From Massilia phosphatilytica (GTDB lineage: Bacteria; Pseudomonadota; Gammaproteobacteria; Burkholderiales; Burkholderiaceae_D), in contig NZ_PUIP01000012.1 in NCBI RefSeq assembly GCF_002968015.1, positions 161,762 to 225,761 of the forward strand: a stretch of 64,000 nt of DNA. Direction: 5' to 3'. The notes under the pieces are model-generated. The model made no database searches. It had not been told where the DNA came from and saw only the letters and a program-made list of their open reading frames with translations. The translations under genes were made by a program, and so were the position numbers. This document shows positions 51,016 to 59,900 of the stretch, piece by piece; positions within the stretch are counted from its first letter, which is position 1, and each line of letters begins with the position of its first letter.

Positions 51016-52584
51016 TTACACGCAGGGCAGCGTGATCGTCAACCGCGTATGCCCGTCGCCGCTCTCCATGGTGGCGTCGCCGCCCTGGACCTCGGCCATC
51101 AGGCGGATCGAGTACGTGCCCAGGCCCATGCCGCCCTGCTTGCCGGCCGTGGCGTACTTGTCGAAGAAGCGGCCGCGCATGGTCAGCGGGACCTCGCCCT
51201 CGTTGTCGATCACGACGTGCAGGCTGCCGGGACCCGGCGCCACGTCGACCTTGATCGTGCCGCCCGGCGGCGCCGCCTCGGCCGCGTTCTTGAAGGCGTT
51301 CGAGAACATCGAATAGCACAGCAGCGATTCGCCCAGGCAGACGGTGTCGCCCGGCGCGTCGAAGCGGATGGCGATGCGGCGGTCCGTGAACGCGAGCTCG
51401 GTCTGCTGCGCGACGCGCGACAGGAGCGCGCCCAGGTCGAACGGCTGCAGCGCGGGCTGGTACTCGCCCTTTTCCATTCGATGGATGTCGAGCGTGCGGT
51501 TGATCATGTCGAGCGCGTGGTTGGCGGCCATCTCGATCATGTGCGCATGCTCGCGCTGCGCATCCGGCAAATCGCTGCCGAGCAGCGCCTGGCTCGCGTG
51601 CAAGGTGACGGCGATGGGACTCTTGAGGTCGTGGCGCGTCATGCGCTCCACGTCTTCGCGCAGGTGCGCATTCTCGATCAGCAGTTCGTTCTGGCGTTTC
51701 AGGTCGCCCATCGCCGTGGACAGGGCGAGGTGCGTCGCGATGCGCGCTTTCAGGATCGTCGGGTCCGCGGGCTTCGACACGTAGTCGACCGCGCCCAGGC
51801 GAAGCCCGCCCACGATGTCGTCGACGGCGTCCTTCGCGGACAGGAAGATGACCGGGATGTGTGCCGTCGCAGGATTCGACTTCAGGTGGCGACATGTCTC
51901 GAAGCCGTCCATCACCGGCATCATGATGTCGAGCAGGATGATGTCGATGGGGAAGGCGCCCGCGATGTCCAGCGCCTTGCGGCCGCTGATCGCCACCTTG
52001 ATCGCGTATTCGTCCTTCAGCGCGCCGGCGAGCACCTCGATGTTGGTCGGCACGTCATCCACGATCAGCACCGTGCAGCGCTTCAGGCGCTCGGCCAGCG
52101 GCGCCTGCAGGCCGATGACGTCGGCCTGGACGGGCGTCGGCTTCAGCACCGGCGGCGTCGCGCTGTCGGGGCGGGGCACGGGTTCCGGCGCAGGCTCGGT
52201 CTCTTGCACGGTCCCGATCATCGCCATGAACTTGCTGGCGAAGCTGTGCACGGTGAACGGCTTGATCATGTAGGCGTTGACACCGGCCTGCAGGGCGCTG
52301 CGCACGGAAGCCGGATTCGCCTCGGCCGTCAGCATCATGAACGGCGTCTTCGCATAGCGCGCATCGTGGCGCATCCAGCGCAGCAGGTCCAGGCCGCTCA
52401 TCACCGGCATGCCCCAGTCGCCGATGACGATGTCGATCGGCTGCTTGCGCATGAGGTCTTGCGCGGTCTTGCCGTTCTCGGCCTGGAACACGTTGGAAAA
52501 GCCGAGCTCCGTCAGGACCTGGCGCACTGCGGTGCGGATCAGGAGGTAGTCGTCGACGATCAGGATGGCGGCGGACTTGTGCAT
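51016..52584 (-). CDS. REC-REC-histidine kinase protein
   Basis: A 522-residue soluble signalling protein. A CheY-like receiver (residues about 5-125; phospho-acceptor in IVIGDWGMPVMSG) and, after a Pro-rich linker, a second receiver (about 165-285; IILLDIMMPVMDG) precede a HisKA box (MTRHDLKSPIAV) and an ATPase domain. The N-box FSNAFKNAAEAA is fair, but the first G-box reads IDNEGEVPL rather than DxGxG, so ATP binding may be altered. Such order suggests a phosphorelay integrator that is itself controlled by phosphorylation. No partner gene is adjacent. Confidence 0.9.
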   Translation of the reverse strand: MHKSAAILIVDDYLLIRTAVRQVLTELGFSNVFQAENGKTAQDLMRKQPIDIVIGDWGMPVMSGLDLLRWMRHDARYAKTPFMMLTAEANPASVRSALQAGVNAYMIKPFTVHSFASKFMAMIGTVQETEPAPEPVPRPDSATPPVLKPTPVQADVIGLQAPLAERLKRCTVLIVDDVPTNIEVLAGALKDEYAIKVAISGRKALDIAGAFPIDIILLDIMMPVMDGFETCRHLKSNPATAHIPVIFLSAKDAVDDIVGGLRLGAVDYVSKPADPTILKARIATHLALSTAMGDLKRQNELLIENAHLREDVERMTRHDLKSPIAVTLHASQALLGSDLPDAQREHAHMIEMAANHALDMINRTLDIHRMEKGEYQPALQPFDLGALLSRVAQQTELAFTDRRIAIRFDAPGDTVCLGESLLCYSMFSNAFKNAAEAAPPGGTIKVDVAPGPGSLHVVIDNEGEVPLTMRGRFFDKYATAGKQGGMGLGTYSIRLMAEVQGGDATMESGDGHTRLTITLPCV

Positions 52585-52734
52585 ATTTTTCTAATAATGA
52601 ATGCCGCGAGTGTAACAACGATTGGGCCACCAACCAACCACCAGGCCGCTTGTATGCATGAATATGCGTGTTTGTATTGATTATTGCGCGTTCGTGCGTA
52701 AACGTGTACAGTCCATGCATTCAAGGAGAAACAT

Positions 52735-53514
52735 ATGCAATTGGCGGAAGAACGACGGCAACACATCGTCGACACGGTCGAGCAGCAGGGCAAGGTGCTG
52801 GCAGCCGAACTGGCGCAGCGGTTCAACACGTCGGAAGACACGATCCGGAGAGATTTGCGCGACCTGGACGCGGCCGGCCTGCTGCGCCGCGTCCATGGCG
52901 GCGCAATGCGGCGCACGCAGGCCGTGCCCAGCTTCGGCCAGCGGCTCGACGCCGATGCCGCGCGCAAGGAGATGCTCGCGCGTGCGCTGGCCGACAGCGT
53001 GCAGCCGGGCGACACGGTGTTGATCGACGCCGGCACGACCAATCTCGCGTTCGCGCGCCAGCTGGAAGACGGCCGGGCGGCCACCATCATCACCAACAGT
53101 CCGCAGATCGCGCTGGGCCTGGGGCACCTGCGCAGCACGCGCGTCGTGCTGCTGGGCGGCGTGTACTCCGCCCACGTCGGCGCCGTGATGGGCGCGCAGA
53201 CGCTGGCCGAGATCCAGCGCCTGCGCGTGGACGTCGCGGTCGTGGGCGTGTGCAGCGTCGAGGCCGAGCGCGGCCTGGGCGCGAGCGACGCCGAGGAAGC
53301 CATCCTCAAGCAGGCCATCCTGGCCGCGGGCAGCCGGCGCATCGTCGCCGCGCTGAACGAGCGGCTGGAAGCACCGGCGCCGTTCGCGATCGCGCCGCTG
53401 GCGGACATCGACCGCCTCGTGCTGGAAGCGGATGCCGCGCCCGACGTCGTCGCGCGCCTGCGCAAGGGCGAGCACGCCCCCGAGATCGTACTGGCCGCAA
53501 GGAGCCGCGCATGA
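52735..53514 (+). CDS. DeoR/GlpR family transcriptional regulator
   Basis: A 259-residue repressor. The DeoR helix-turn-helix (ERRQHIVDTVEQQGKVLAAELAQRFNTSEDTIRRDLRDL) with the following LLRRVHGGA is textbook, and the C-terminal sugar-phosphate domain has VLIDAGTTNLAFAR and TIITNSPQIALGL. AAGGAG precedes the ATG. The 150-base upstream region is A+T-rich, with two ATGCAT palindromes at 52654 and 52715 that may be operators. It overlaps the MFS gene by four bases, so the effector is probably a metabolite of that transporter's substrate. Confidence 0.93.
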   Translation: MQLAEERRQHIVDTVEQQGKVLAAELAQRFNTSEDTIRRDLRDLDAAGLLRRVHGGAMRRTQAVPSFGQRLDADAARKEMLARALADSVQPGDTVLIDAGTTNLAFARQLEDGRAATIITNSPQIALGLGHLRSTRVVLLGGVYSAHVGAVMGAQTLAEIQRLRVDVAVVGVCSVEAERGLGASDAEEAILKQAILAAGSRRIVAALNERLEAPAPFAIAPLADIDRLVLEADAAPDVVARLRKGEHAPEIVLAARSRA

Positions 53515-54683
53515 GCCGCATCGACGATACCCGCGCGCTCGAACGCGCGCCCACCGCTGGCCTGAATGCCGCGCGCTGGTCCGTGTCGACCATCTTTTTG
53601 CTGAACGGCGCCGGCATCGGCGTATGGGCCGCGCACGTGCCGCTCGTGCAGGCGCGCGCCGGCATCGACACCGGCGTGCTCGGCTTCCTCCTGCTCACCA
53701 TCGCGGGCGGCGCGATCTCCGCGATGCCGCTGTCCGGCTGGATGGCGGGCCGCTGGGGCACGCGCGCCGTCGTCGTCGGCAGCGGCCTGCTGTTCGCGCT
53801 GACGAGCGCCATCCTGATGAATGTGAGCGGTCTCGTGGCGCTGTTCGTCGCGGCGTACGCGTTCGGCGCCAGCAACGGCGTGCTGGACGTGGCGATGAAC
53901 GCCAACGCCAGCGAGGTGGAAGCGGCGCGCGGCATCCCGACGATGTCGTCGTTCCACGGCTTCTACAGTCTCGGGGGCCTGATCGGCGCGGCGCTCGGTG
54001 GCGTATTGATCGGCGCGGGCCTGGGCGACGGCCGCGGAGCCGTGATGGTGAGCGCCGCCATCTTCGCCGCCGTGCTGGTGGGCGGCGGGCGTCTGCTGGT
54101 CGTGCCGCCGGCACCGCATGCGACTCACTTCGCGTTGCCGCGCGGCCCCGCGCTGTTCCTCGGTTTATTGGCCCTGCTGTGCTTCGCCATCGAGGGCGCG
54201 CTTGTGGACTGGAGCGCGCTGCTGCTGAAGGAGCGCACGCAGGTCGACGCGGCGACGGCGGCCCTCGGCTACTCCGCGTTCTCGGTGACGATGGCCGCAT
54301 GCCGTTTCGCGGGCGACCGGCTCGTGTTGCGCTTCGGTCCTCTGCGCGTGATGACGGTGGGCGGTCTCGGCATGTTCGCGGGCCTGATGCTGGCCGTGAC
54401 CAGCACACATTTCATGCTGTCGGCGCTGGGCTTCGCGCTCATCGGCCTGGCGGCCGCGAACGTCGTGCCGCTGATCTTCGCGGCGGCCGCGCGCATGCCG
54501 GGGATGTCGGCCGGCGGGGGCCTCGCGACCGTCGCCACGCTTGGTTATGCCGGGCTGTTGATGGCGCCGCCGCTGCTCGGGGCGATCGCGGCGCACACGA
54601 ATATCGCCGTGGCGCTGGGCATCCTGTCGGTGTCGGGGATCGTGATCGCGGCGAATGCGCGGATCGTGAAGGGAAACGGTTAG
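53511..54683 (+). CDS. MFS transporter (YbjJ-like)
   Basis: A 390-residue, twelve-helix major facilitator. The motif GWMAGRWGTRAVV between helices 2 and 3 and the NGVLDVAMNANASEVE stretch in helix 4-5, with PTMSSFHGFYSLGGLIGA, place it in the YbjJ/FucP-like branch that often carries sugars or small organic solutes. AAGGAG precedes the ATG, which overlaps the DeoR stop (ATGA). The substrate is unknown; the DeoR partner points to a sugar or sugar derivative. It is convergent with thpR, with overlapping stop codons. Confidence 0.9.
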   Translation: MSRIDDTRALERAPTAGLNAARWSVSTIFLLNGAGIGVWAAHVPLVQARAGIDTGVLGFLLLTIAGGAISAMPLSGWMAGRWGTRAVVVGSGLLFALTSAILMNVSGLVALFVAAYAFGASNGVLDVAMNANASEVEAARGIPTMSSFHGFYSLGGLIGAALGGVLIGAGLGDGRGAVMVSAAIFAAVLVGGGRLLVVPPAPHATHFALPRGPALFLGLLALLCFAIEGALVDWSALLLKERTQVDAATAALGYSAFSVTMAACRFAGDRLVLRFGPLRVMTVGGLGMFAGLMLAVTSTHFMLSALGFALIGLAAANVVPLIFAAAARMPGMSAGGGLATVATLGYAGLLMAPPLLGAIAAHTNIAVALGILSVSGIVIAANARIVKGNG

Positions 54684-55189
54684 CGGTATTCCCGCAGCAC
54701 CGTGTAGGTGCCCGCGTGCGATTCGACGAGGGCGTAATGCGAGATGGCCCAGTCGATCGCGGGCCCGGTGGCGGGAGTGACCGCCCCGTTCGCGCGCCGC
54801 GCCATCGTCACGTGCGGACGGTAGGCGCGGGCTTCGGGCACGAGACCCAGCGCCACGACAGCGTCGGACAGGCGCGCATGCAGGTCCAGCAACGCTTGCG
54901 GTTCGCCGAGCGGCTCGATCCACGCGATCCCGCTGCGCTGCAGCGCGGGGCGGCCGAACTGCAGGTCGAACGGCTCGACCGGCACCTGGAAGCCGTCCAG
55001 GAATTCGGGCAGCCGCGCGCCGGGCTGGTTGCCCAGGAAGTGCAACGTCACGTGCAGTTTATCGGTGTGCACGGGCGCCGCACCGCGCGGCCACGTCCAC
55101 GCATCGCGCCACGCGCGCAACTGGTCACGCACGGCATCGTCCGGCCACAGGGCCAGGAAGAGGCGGGTGGTGTCCCCTTGCGCGCTCAT
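54680..55189 (-). CDS. thpR: RNA 2',3'-cyclic phosphodiesterase
   Basis: A 169-residue 2H phosphoesterase. The two HxTx motifs are HVTL (His46) and HVTM (His126), and the start RLFLALWPDDAVRDQL is typical of ThpR/LigT. It hydrolyses 2',3'-cyclic phosphate at RNA ends. It starts four bases after panB on the same strand and is probably read from the panB promoter. Confidence 0.94.
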   Translation of the reverse strand: MSAQGDTTRLFLALWPDDAVRDQLRAWRDAWTWPRGAAPVHTDKLHVTLHFLGNQPGARLPEFLDGFQVPVEPFDLQFGRPALQRSGIAWIEPLGEPQALLDLHARLSDAVVALGLVPEARAYRPHVTMARRANGAVTPATGPAIDWAISHYALVESHAGTYTVLREYR

Positions 55190-55193
55190 GGTG

Positions 55194-56030
55194 TCAGAAG
55201 CAGTGTTCCGGCGCCGGGAAGCTGCCGTCCTTCACGGCGGCGACATAGGCCTGCACGGCCGCGTCGATGCTCGTCTGGCCTTCCATGAAGTTCTTCACGA
55301 AGCGCGCCTTGCGGCCGGGGAAGACGCCCAGCAGGTCGTGCATGACGAGCACCTGGCCCGAGCAGTCCGGACCCGCGCCGATGCCGATCGTCGGCACCTG
55401 CAGGATACCCGTCACTTCCTTGCCCAGCGCCGCGGGCACGGCTTCCAGCAGCACCATCGCCGCGCCGGCCTCCTGCAGCGCCAGCGCGTCGCGCTTGAGC
55501 TGCTCCGCGCCTTCGTCGGTCTTGCCCTGTACCCGGTAGCCGCCCAGCTGGTGGACGAATTGCGGGGTGAGGCCGATGTGGGCGCAGACGGGGATGCCGC
55601 GCTCGGTGAGGAAACGCACGGTCTCGGCGAGCCAGGCGCCGCCCTCGATCTTGATCATCTGGGCGCCCGCGCGCATCAGCGCGGCGCAGCTGTCGTAGGC
55701 CTGCTGCAAGGTGCCGTAGGTGCCGAACGGCAGGTCGGCCAGCACGAACGCGTGCTTGCGGCCGCGCACGACGGACGCCGTGTGGTACGCGACGTCGGCC
55801 ACCGTCACGGGTAGCGTGGAGTCGTAGCCGGCGCACACCATGCCGAGCGAATCGCCGATCAGGAGGATGTCCACGCCGCAGCGGTCCATCAGCGACGCGA
55901 AGCTGGCGTCGTAGCAGGTGAGCATGGCGATCTTTTCGCCGGACGCGCGCATCGCCAGCAGCGAGGGCAGGGTCACGGCCTTGCGTGCAGGAGCTTCGTT
56001 CGTCGAGGTGCCGCCCAGATAAGCGCTCAT
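55194..56030 (-). CDS. panB: 3-methyl-2-oxobutanoate hydroxymethyltransferase
   Basis: A 278-residue enzyme making ketopantoate from alpha-ketoisovalerate and methylene-tetrahydrofolate in pantothenate synthesis. Signatures are MLTCYDASFASLMD, DILLIGDSLGMV, GGYRVQGKT, LLEAVP and IGIGAGPDCSGQVLVMHDLLG. AAAGGA precedes the ATG at 56030; the longer open frame is not coding. panC and panD are not nearby. thpR follows after four bases. Confidence 0.96.
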   Translation of the reverse strand: MSAYLGGTSTNEAPARKAVTLPSLLAMRASGEKIAMLTCYDASFASLMDRCGVDILLIGDSLGMVCAGYDSTLPVTVADVAYHTASVVRGRKHAFVLADLPFGTYGTLQQAYDSCAALMRAGAQMIKIEGGAWLAETVRFLTERGIPVCAHIGLTPQFVHQLGGYRVQGKTDEGAEQLKRDALALQEAGAAMVLLEAVPAALGKEVTGILQVPTIGIGAGPDCSGQVLVMHDLLGVFPGRKARFVKNFMEGQTSIDAAVQAYVAAVKDGSFPAPEHCF

Positions 56031-56169
56031 AGTATTCCTTTGCAAATCAAAATAAGCCGTGCCGGAGGATCGCCCCGGCGTGCCACGCGTCCGGGCAGGC
56101 GTGCGGTCACAGGCGTGCCCGGTATCGTTTGTTAAGATGCGCGATCTTACCTGAAAACGCCGCCCCTCA

Positions 56170-57387
56170 ATGGCCACGACCATTCTCATTATCTTCCTGA
56201 TCGTCTATCTCGGCATGATCCTCGGCGGCCTGCCGTTCCTGCGGCTCGACCGCACCGGCGTCGCGCTGCTCGGGGCGATCGCGCTCATCAGCATCAACGC
56301 GCTGAGCCTGGAGCAGGCGGTGGCCTCGATCCACCTGCCGACGATGGCCCTGCTGTTCGCCTTCATGGTCGTGTCGGCGCAGATGCGCCTGGGCGGATTC
56401 TACGACTGGGTCACGCAACAACTGGCCGGGCTGGCGCTGAGTCCCGCCAGCCTGCTGGGCGTGCTGATCGTCGTGTCGGCAACGCTGTCGGCCGTGTTCA
56501 GCAACGACATCGTCTGCCTCGCGATGGCGCCGCTGCTCGTCGACGCCTGCCGGCAGCGCCAGGTCGCGCCGGTCCCGTTTTTACTGGCGCTCGCGTGCGC
56601 GTCGAACATCGGCTCCGCCGCGACCCTGATCGGCAATCCGCAGAACATGCTGATCGGCCAGACGATGCGGCTGTCGTTCGACGGCTACTTCCTCGATGCG
56701 ATCCTCCCTGTCGCGCTGGGCCTTGCCGCGAGCTGGGCGCTGATCGCCTGGCAGACCAGAGGGCGGTGGGAAGAGTGCGCGGCCGACGCCAAACCGCAGG
56801 ACGGCACCATCCCGTTCGATGCGTGGCAGACGACCAAGGGCCTGATCATCGCCGGCGCGCTGCTGGTGGCATTCCTCGTCGCGCCGTGGCCGCGTGAACA
56901 CATGGCGCTGATCGGCGCGGGCATCCTGTTGATGAGCCGCCAGCTGCGTTCGCAGAACATGCTGGGCCTCGTCGACTGGGAATTGCTGGTGCTGTTCATG
57001 AGCCTCTTCGTCGTGAACGCCGCATTCCAGAGCACGGGATTCACGGGACACGCGATCGCCTGGCTCGCGTCGCTCGGCGTGCGGCTCGATCAGCCGGGCG
57101 CCTTGTTCGCCGCCACGTTCGTGCTCTCGAACCTGGTCTCGAACGTTCCGGCCGTGATGCTCTTGATGCCGGTCGTGCACCATCCGCTGGGCGGCGTGAT
57201 GCTGGCGCTGGTCAGCACGTTGGCGGGCAACCTGCTGATCGTCGGGAGCATCGCGAACATCATCGTCGTCGATGCGGCGGCACGGCGCGGCATCGTCATC
57301 GACTGGCGGCGCCACGCGCGCGTGGGCGTGCCGGTCACGTTGGTGACCCTGGCCGTCTCCGGCGTGTACCTGGCGCTGCGGTTTTAG
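56170..57387 (+). CDS. ArsB/SLC13-type anion transporter
   Basis: A 405-residue protein with about eleven membrane helices in two repeats. Each half carries a conserved asparagine/proline-containing loop: SAVFSNDIVCLAMAPLL with GSAATLIGNPQNMLIG in the first, and LSNLVSNVPAVMLLMPV with GNLLIVGSIANIIVVD in the second. These mark the ion transporter superfamily (ArsB, NhaD, CitM, SLC13). The substrate is not determined; no arsenic genes are adjacent, so a carboxylate or sodium/proton role is as likely. It is divergent from panB and convergent with folK. Confidence 0.88.
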   Translation: MATTILIIFLIVYLGMILGGLPFLRLDRTGVALLGAIALISINALSLEQAVASIHLPTMALLFAFMVVSAQMRLGGFYDWVTQQLAGLALSPASLLGVLIVVSATLSAVFSNDIVCLAMAPLLVDACRQRQVAPVPFLLALACASNIGSAATLIGNPQNMLIGQTMRLSFDGYFLDAILPVALGLAASWALIAWQTRGRWEECAADAKPQDGTIPFDAWQTTKGLIIAGALLVAFLVAPWPREHMALIGAGILLMSRQLRSQNMLGLVDWELLVLFMSLFVVNAAFQSTGFTGHAIAWLASLGVRLDQPGALFAATFVLSNLVSNVPAVMLLMPVVHHPLGGVMLALVSTLAGNLLIVGSIANIIVVDAAARRGIVIDWRRHARVGVPVTLVTLAVSGVYLALRF

Positions 57388-57860
57388 TTCAGGACGGCGA
57401 TGCCCTGGTCGCCGACGTTTGCGAGCAGCGCGCGTACGGCACCGCGGCCGGGGATGACGAGATCGGGCACGACTTCGGCGAGGGGCGCCAGCACGAACGC
57501 GCGCTCGTGCATGCGGGGGTGAGGGACGATCAGCGTGGGGGCATTGTCAATGACCTGGTCGCCGTAAAGCAGCAGGTCGAGATCCAGCGTGCGCGGCGCA
57601 TTGCGGTAGGGGCGCTCGCGGCCATGCGCCTGTTCGATGGCGAACAGCGCCTGCAGCAGGGCGTGCGCATCGAGTTCCGTGTCCAGCGCCGCGACGGCAT
57701 TGACGTAATCGTCGCCCGACGAATCGATCGGCGCCGTGCGGTACAGCGACGACGTTTGCAGCAGTCTTGCACCCGGCATGCGCGCGAGGCGCTCGATGGC
57801 ATCGAGGACGTTCGCGTGCGCGTCGCCCAGGTTGGCGCCGATGCCGACCCAGGCGATCAT
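57384..57860 (-). CDS. folK: 2-amino-4-hydroxy-6-hydroxymethyldihydropteridine pyrophosphokinase
   Basis: A 158-residue folate enzyme that pyrophosphorylates 6-hydroxymethyl-dihydropterin. The family motifs GIGANLGD, SSLYRTAPI and RPYRNAPRTLDLDLLLYGD with VPHPRMHERAFVLAPLAEV are intact. It overlaps pcnB by four bases (ATGA) and is the last gene of the PerM-hda-HAD-pcnB-folK run; pcnB-folK adjacency is common in proteobacteria. Its stop overlaps that of the opposing transporter. Confidence 0.96.
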   Translation of the reverse strand: MIAWVGIGANLGDAHANVLDAIERLARMPGARLLQTSSLYRTAPIDSSGDDYVNAVAALDTELDAHALLQALFAIEQAHGRERPYRNAPRTLDLDLLLYGDQVIDNAPTLIVPHPRMHERAFVLAPLAEVVPDLVIPGRGAVRALLANVGDQGIAVLN

Positions 57861-59233
57861 TCGCCGCCCACGGCCTGCTGTGTGTCTGCTGGAGCGCCGC
57901 CTTCACCTTCCGCGCGGCGCGGACCGCGGCGGCGCGGGCGTTTCTTCTGGCTCGAGGGTTGCGTGTCGCGCGCCGAATTGATCAGGCGTTCGCGCTCGGT
58001 GATGTCGCCCGCGTAGAACGTCGCCCACCAGTTGCCGATCTCCGCATCGAGCTCGCCCGATTCGCAGCGCAGCAGCAGGAAGTCGAAGCCGGCGCGGAAG
58101 CGCGGGTGCTCCAGCAGTTTATAGGGCGACTTGCCGTTGCGGCGTTCGAAGCGCGGCTGCATGGCCCAGATGTCGCGCATGTCGGTGGCGATGCGGCGCT
58201 GCAGGGCGAGGTTGTCGGTCTGGTTGTCGAGCACGTCGTCCGCGGCCAGGTGCAGCGCGGGGATCGGCGCTTCGCCGGCGGCGCGGTAGGCGTTCCACTT
58301 TTCCAGCACCTGGTGCCATAGCAGCGACGCGAACAGGAAGCCCGGCGACACGCCCTTGCCGGCTTTTACGCGCGTATCCGTGGATTCGAGTGCCAGCGTC
58401 ACGAACTTCATGCCGATCGGCTGCTCCAGCACGACGTCGAGCAGCGGCAGCAGGCCGTGGTGCAGGCCGGACGAACGCAACTCCTTCAGGCACGCCAGCG
58501 CGTGGCCGCTCATCAGGAGCTTCAGCATTTCGTCGAACACGCGCGCGGCCGGCACGTTGTTGATGAGCGGGGCCATCACGGGGATCGGCGCGCGGGTCGC
58601 CGGTTCGATCGTGAATTGCAGCTTGGCGGCGAACCGGACGACGCGCAGCATGCGGACCGGGTCTTCGCGGTAGCGCGCTTCCGGCTGGCCGATGATGCGC
58701 AGGACCTTGGCGCGGATGTCTTCGATGCCGCCGTGGTAGTCGAGCACCGTCTGCGTGGCCGGGTCGTAGTACATGGCGTTGATGGTGAAGTCGCGCCGCT
58801 CGGCGTCCTCGTGCTGCGGACCGAAGTTATTGTCGCGCAGGACGCGGCCATGCTCGTCCTTCGGGGCATTGTCGCTGCCCTTGCCGCGGAACGTCGTCAC
58901 TTCCAGGAGGTCCTGGCCGAACATCACGTGCACGATCTGGAAGCGGCGGCCGATGATGAAGGCGCGGCGGAACAGCTTTTTCACTTCCTCGGGCGTCGCG
59001 TCGGTGGCGATGTCGAAGTCCTTCGGCTTCACGCCCAGCAGCAGGTCGCGCACGGCGCCGCCGACGACGAACGCCTTGAAGCCGGCTTCCTGCAGGGTCT
59101 GCGTGACGCGCACCGCGTTGTTCGACACGAGCTTCGGATCGATGCCGTGCTGCTCCGGTCCGAGGATGACCGGTTCGGTCGGGTCGCGTTCGTCTTTGAC
59201 GCCCAGGATTTTGCGGATGAATTTTTTAATCAT
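57857..59233 (-). CDS. pcnB: Poly(A) polymerase I
   Basis: A 458-residue nucleotidyltransferase adding poly(A) tails that mark RNA for decay. The head AFVVGGAVRDLLLGVKPKDFDIATDA has the catalytic DxD, followed by RRFQIVHVMFG, RRDFTINAMYYD and the RNA-binding segment EDPVRMLRVVRFAAKL. The C-terminus is basic (KKRPRRRGPRRAEG), as in PcnB rather than the CCA-adding enzyme. Start overlaps the HAD gene by eight bases and the stop overlaps folK by four. Confidence 0.95.
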   Translation of the reverse strand: MIKKFIRKILGVKDERDPTEPVILGPEQHGIDPKLVSNNAVRVTQTLQEAGFKAFVVGGAVRDLLLGVKPKDFDIATDATPEEVKKLFRRAFIIGRRFQIVHVMFGQDLLEVTTFRGKGSDNAPKDEHGRVLRDNNFGPQHEDAERRDFTINAMYYDPATQTVLDYHGGIEDIRAKVLRIIGQPEARYREDPVRMLRVVRFAAKLQFTIEPATRAPIPVMAPLINNVPAARVFDEMLKLLMSGHALACLKELRSSGLHHGLLPLLDVVLEQPIGMKFVTLALESTDTRVKAGKGVSPGFLFASLLWHQVLEKWNAYRAAGEAPIPALHLAADDVLDNQTDNLALQRRIATDMRDIWAMQPRFERRNGKSPYKLLEHPRFRAGFDFLLLRCESGELDAEIGNWWATFYAGDITERERLINSARDTQPSSQKKRPRRRGPRRAEGEGGAPADTQQAVGGE

Positions 59234-59900
59234 TGAAGAGATGCAGTGAAGTCCAGCCGAGGGCGTTGGCGTGTTGGTTCAGTTTGTCGCTCGGGTTGGT
59301 CGCCACCGGGTGCGAGACGACCGACAGCAGCGGGATGTCATTGTGCGAATCGCTGTAGAACCAGCTGCGGGTAAAACTGTCGAACGGGCGGCCGAGGCCG
59401 TCCAGCCAGGCGTGCATGTGCACGACCTTGCCGTGGCCCTGCGTGGGCGTACCGGCCAGCTTGCCGGTCGGATGGCCGCGCTCGTCCAGTTCCGGGCGCG
59501 CGGCGATCAGGTGGTCGACGCCGAATTCGCGCGCGATCGGCGCGGTGACGAAGGCATTGGTCGCCGTGATGATCGCCACGAGGTCGCCGGCATCCTGGTG
59601 CTTGCGCACGAGGTCGAGGGCCTTTGGCCGGATGCTGGGCTTGATCACGTCGCGCATGTACTGCGCCTGCAGGTCCTTCAAATGGGCGGGGTCGAAGCTG
59701 GCCAGGGTGCCGAGGGCGAATTCGAGGTATTCGACCGGATCGAGCGTGCCGGCGTTGTACTGCGCGAAGAAGGCGTCGTTGCGGCGCTGGTGTTCGTTGG
59801 CGTCGACGACGCCCTGGCGCACGAGGAACTGGCCCCATTCGTAGTCGGAATCGATCGGCAGGAGGGTGTGGTCGAGGTCAAACAGCGCGAGGTCGTTCAT
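59226..59900 (-). CDS. HAD-superfamily phosphatase (HAD-IB, SerB-like)
   Basis: A 224-residue phosphatase. Motif I is FDLDHTLLP (Asp8, Asp10), motif II the Thr/Ser in ITATNAF, and motif III SDSHNDIPLL. The four-helix cap region between residues 15 and 85 fits the HAD-IB class, which includes phosphoserine phosphatase and CicA. The substrate is unknown; the gene lies between hda and pcnB in many related genomes. It overlaps hda by four bases and pcnB by eight. Confidence 0.9.
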   Translation of the reverse strand: MNDLALFDLDHTLLPIDSDYEWGQFLVRQGVVDANEHQRRNDAFFAQYNAGTLDPVEYLEFALGTLASFDPAHLKDLQAQYMRDVIKPSIRPKALDLVRKHQDAGDLVAIITATNAFVTAPIAREFGVDHLIAARPELDERGHPTGKLAGTPTQGHGKVVHMHAWLDGLGRPFDSFTRSWFYSDSHNDIPLLSVVSHPVATNPSDKLNQHANALGWTSLHLFND

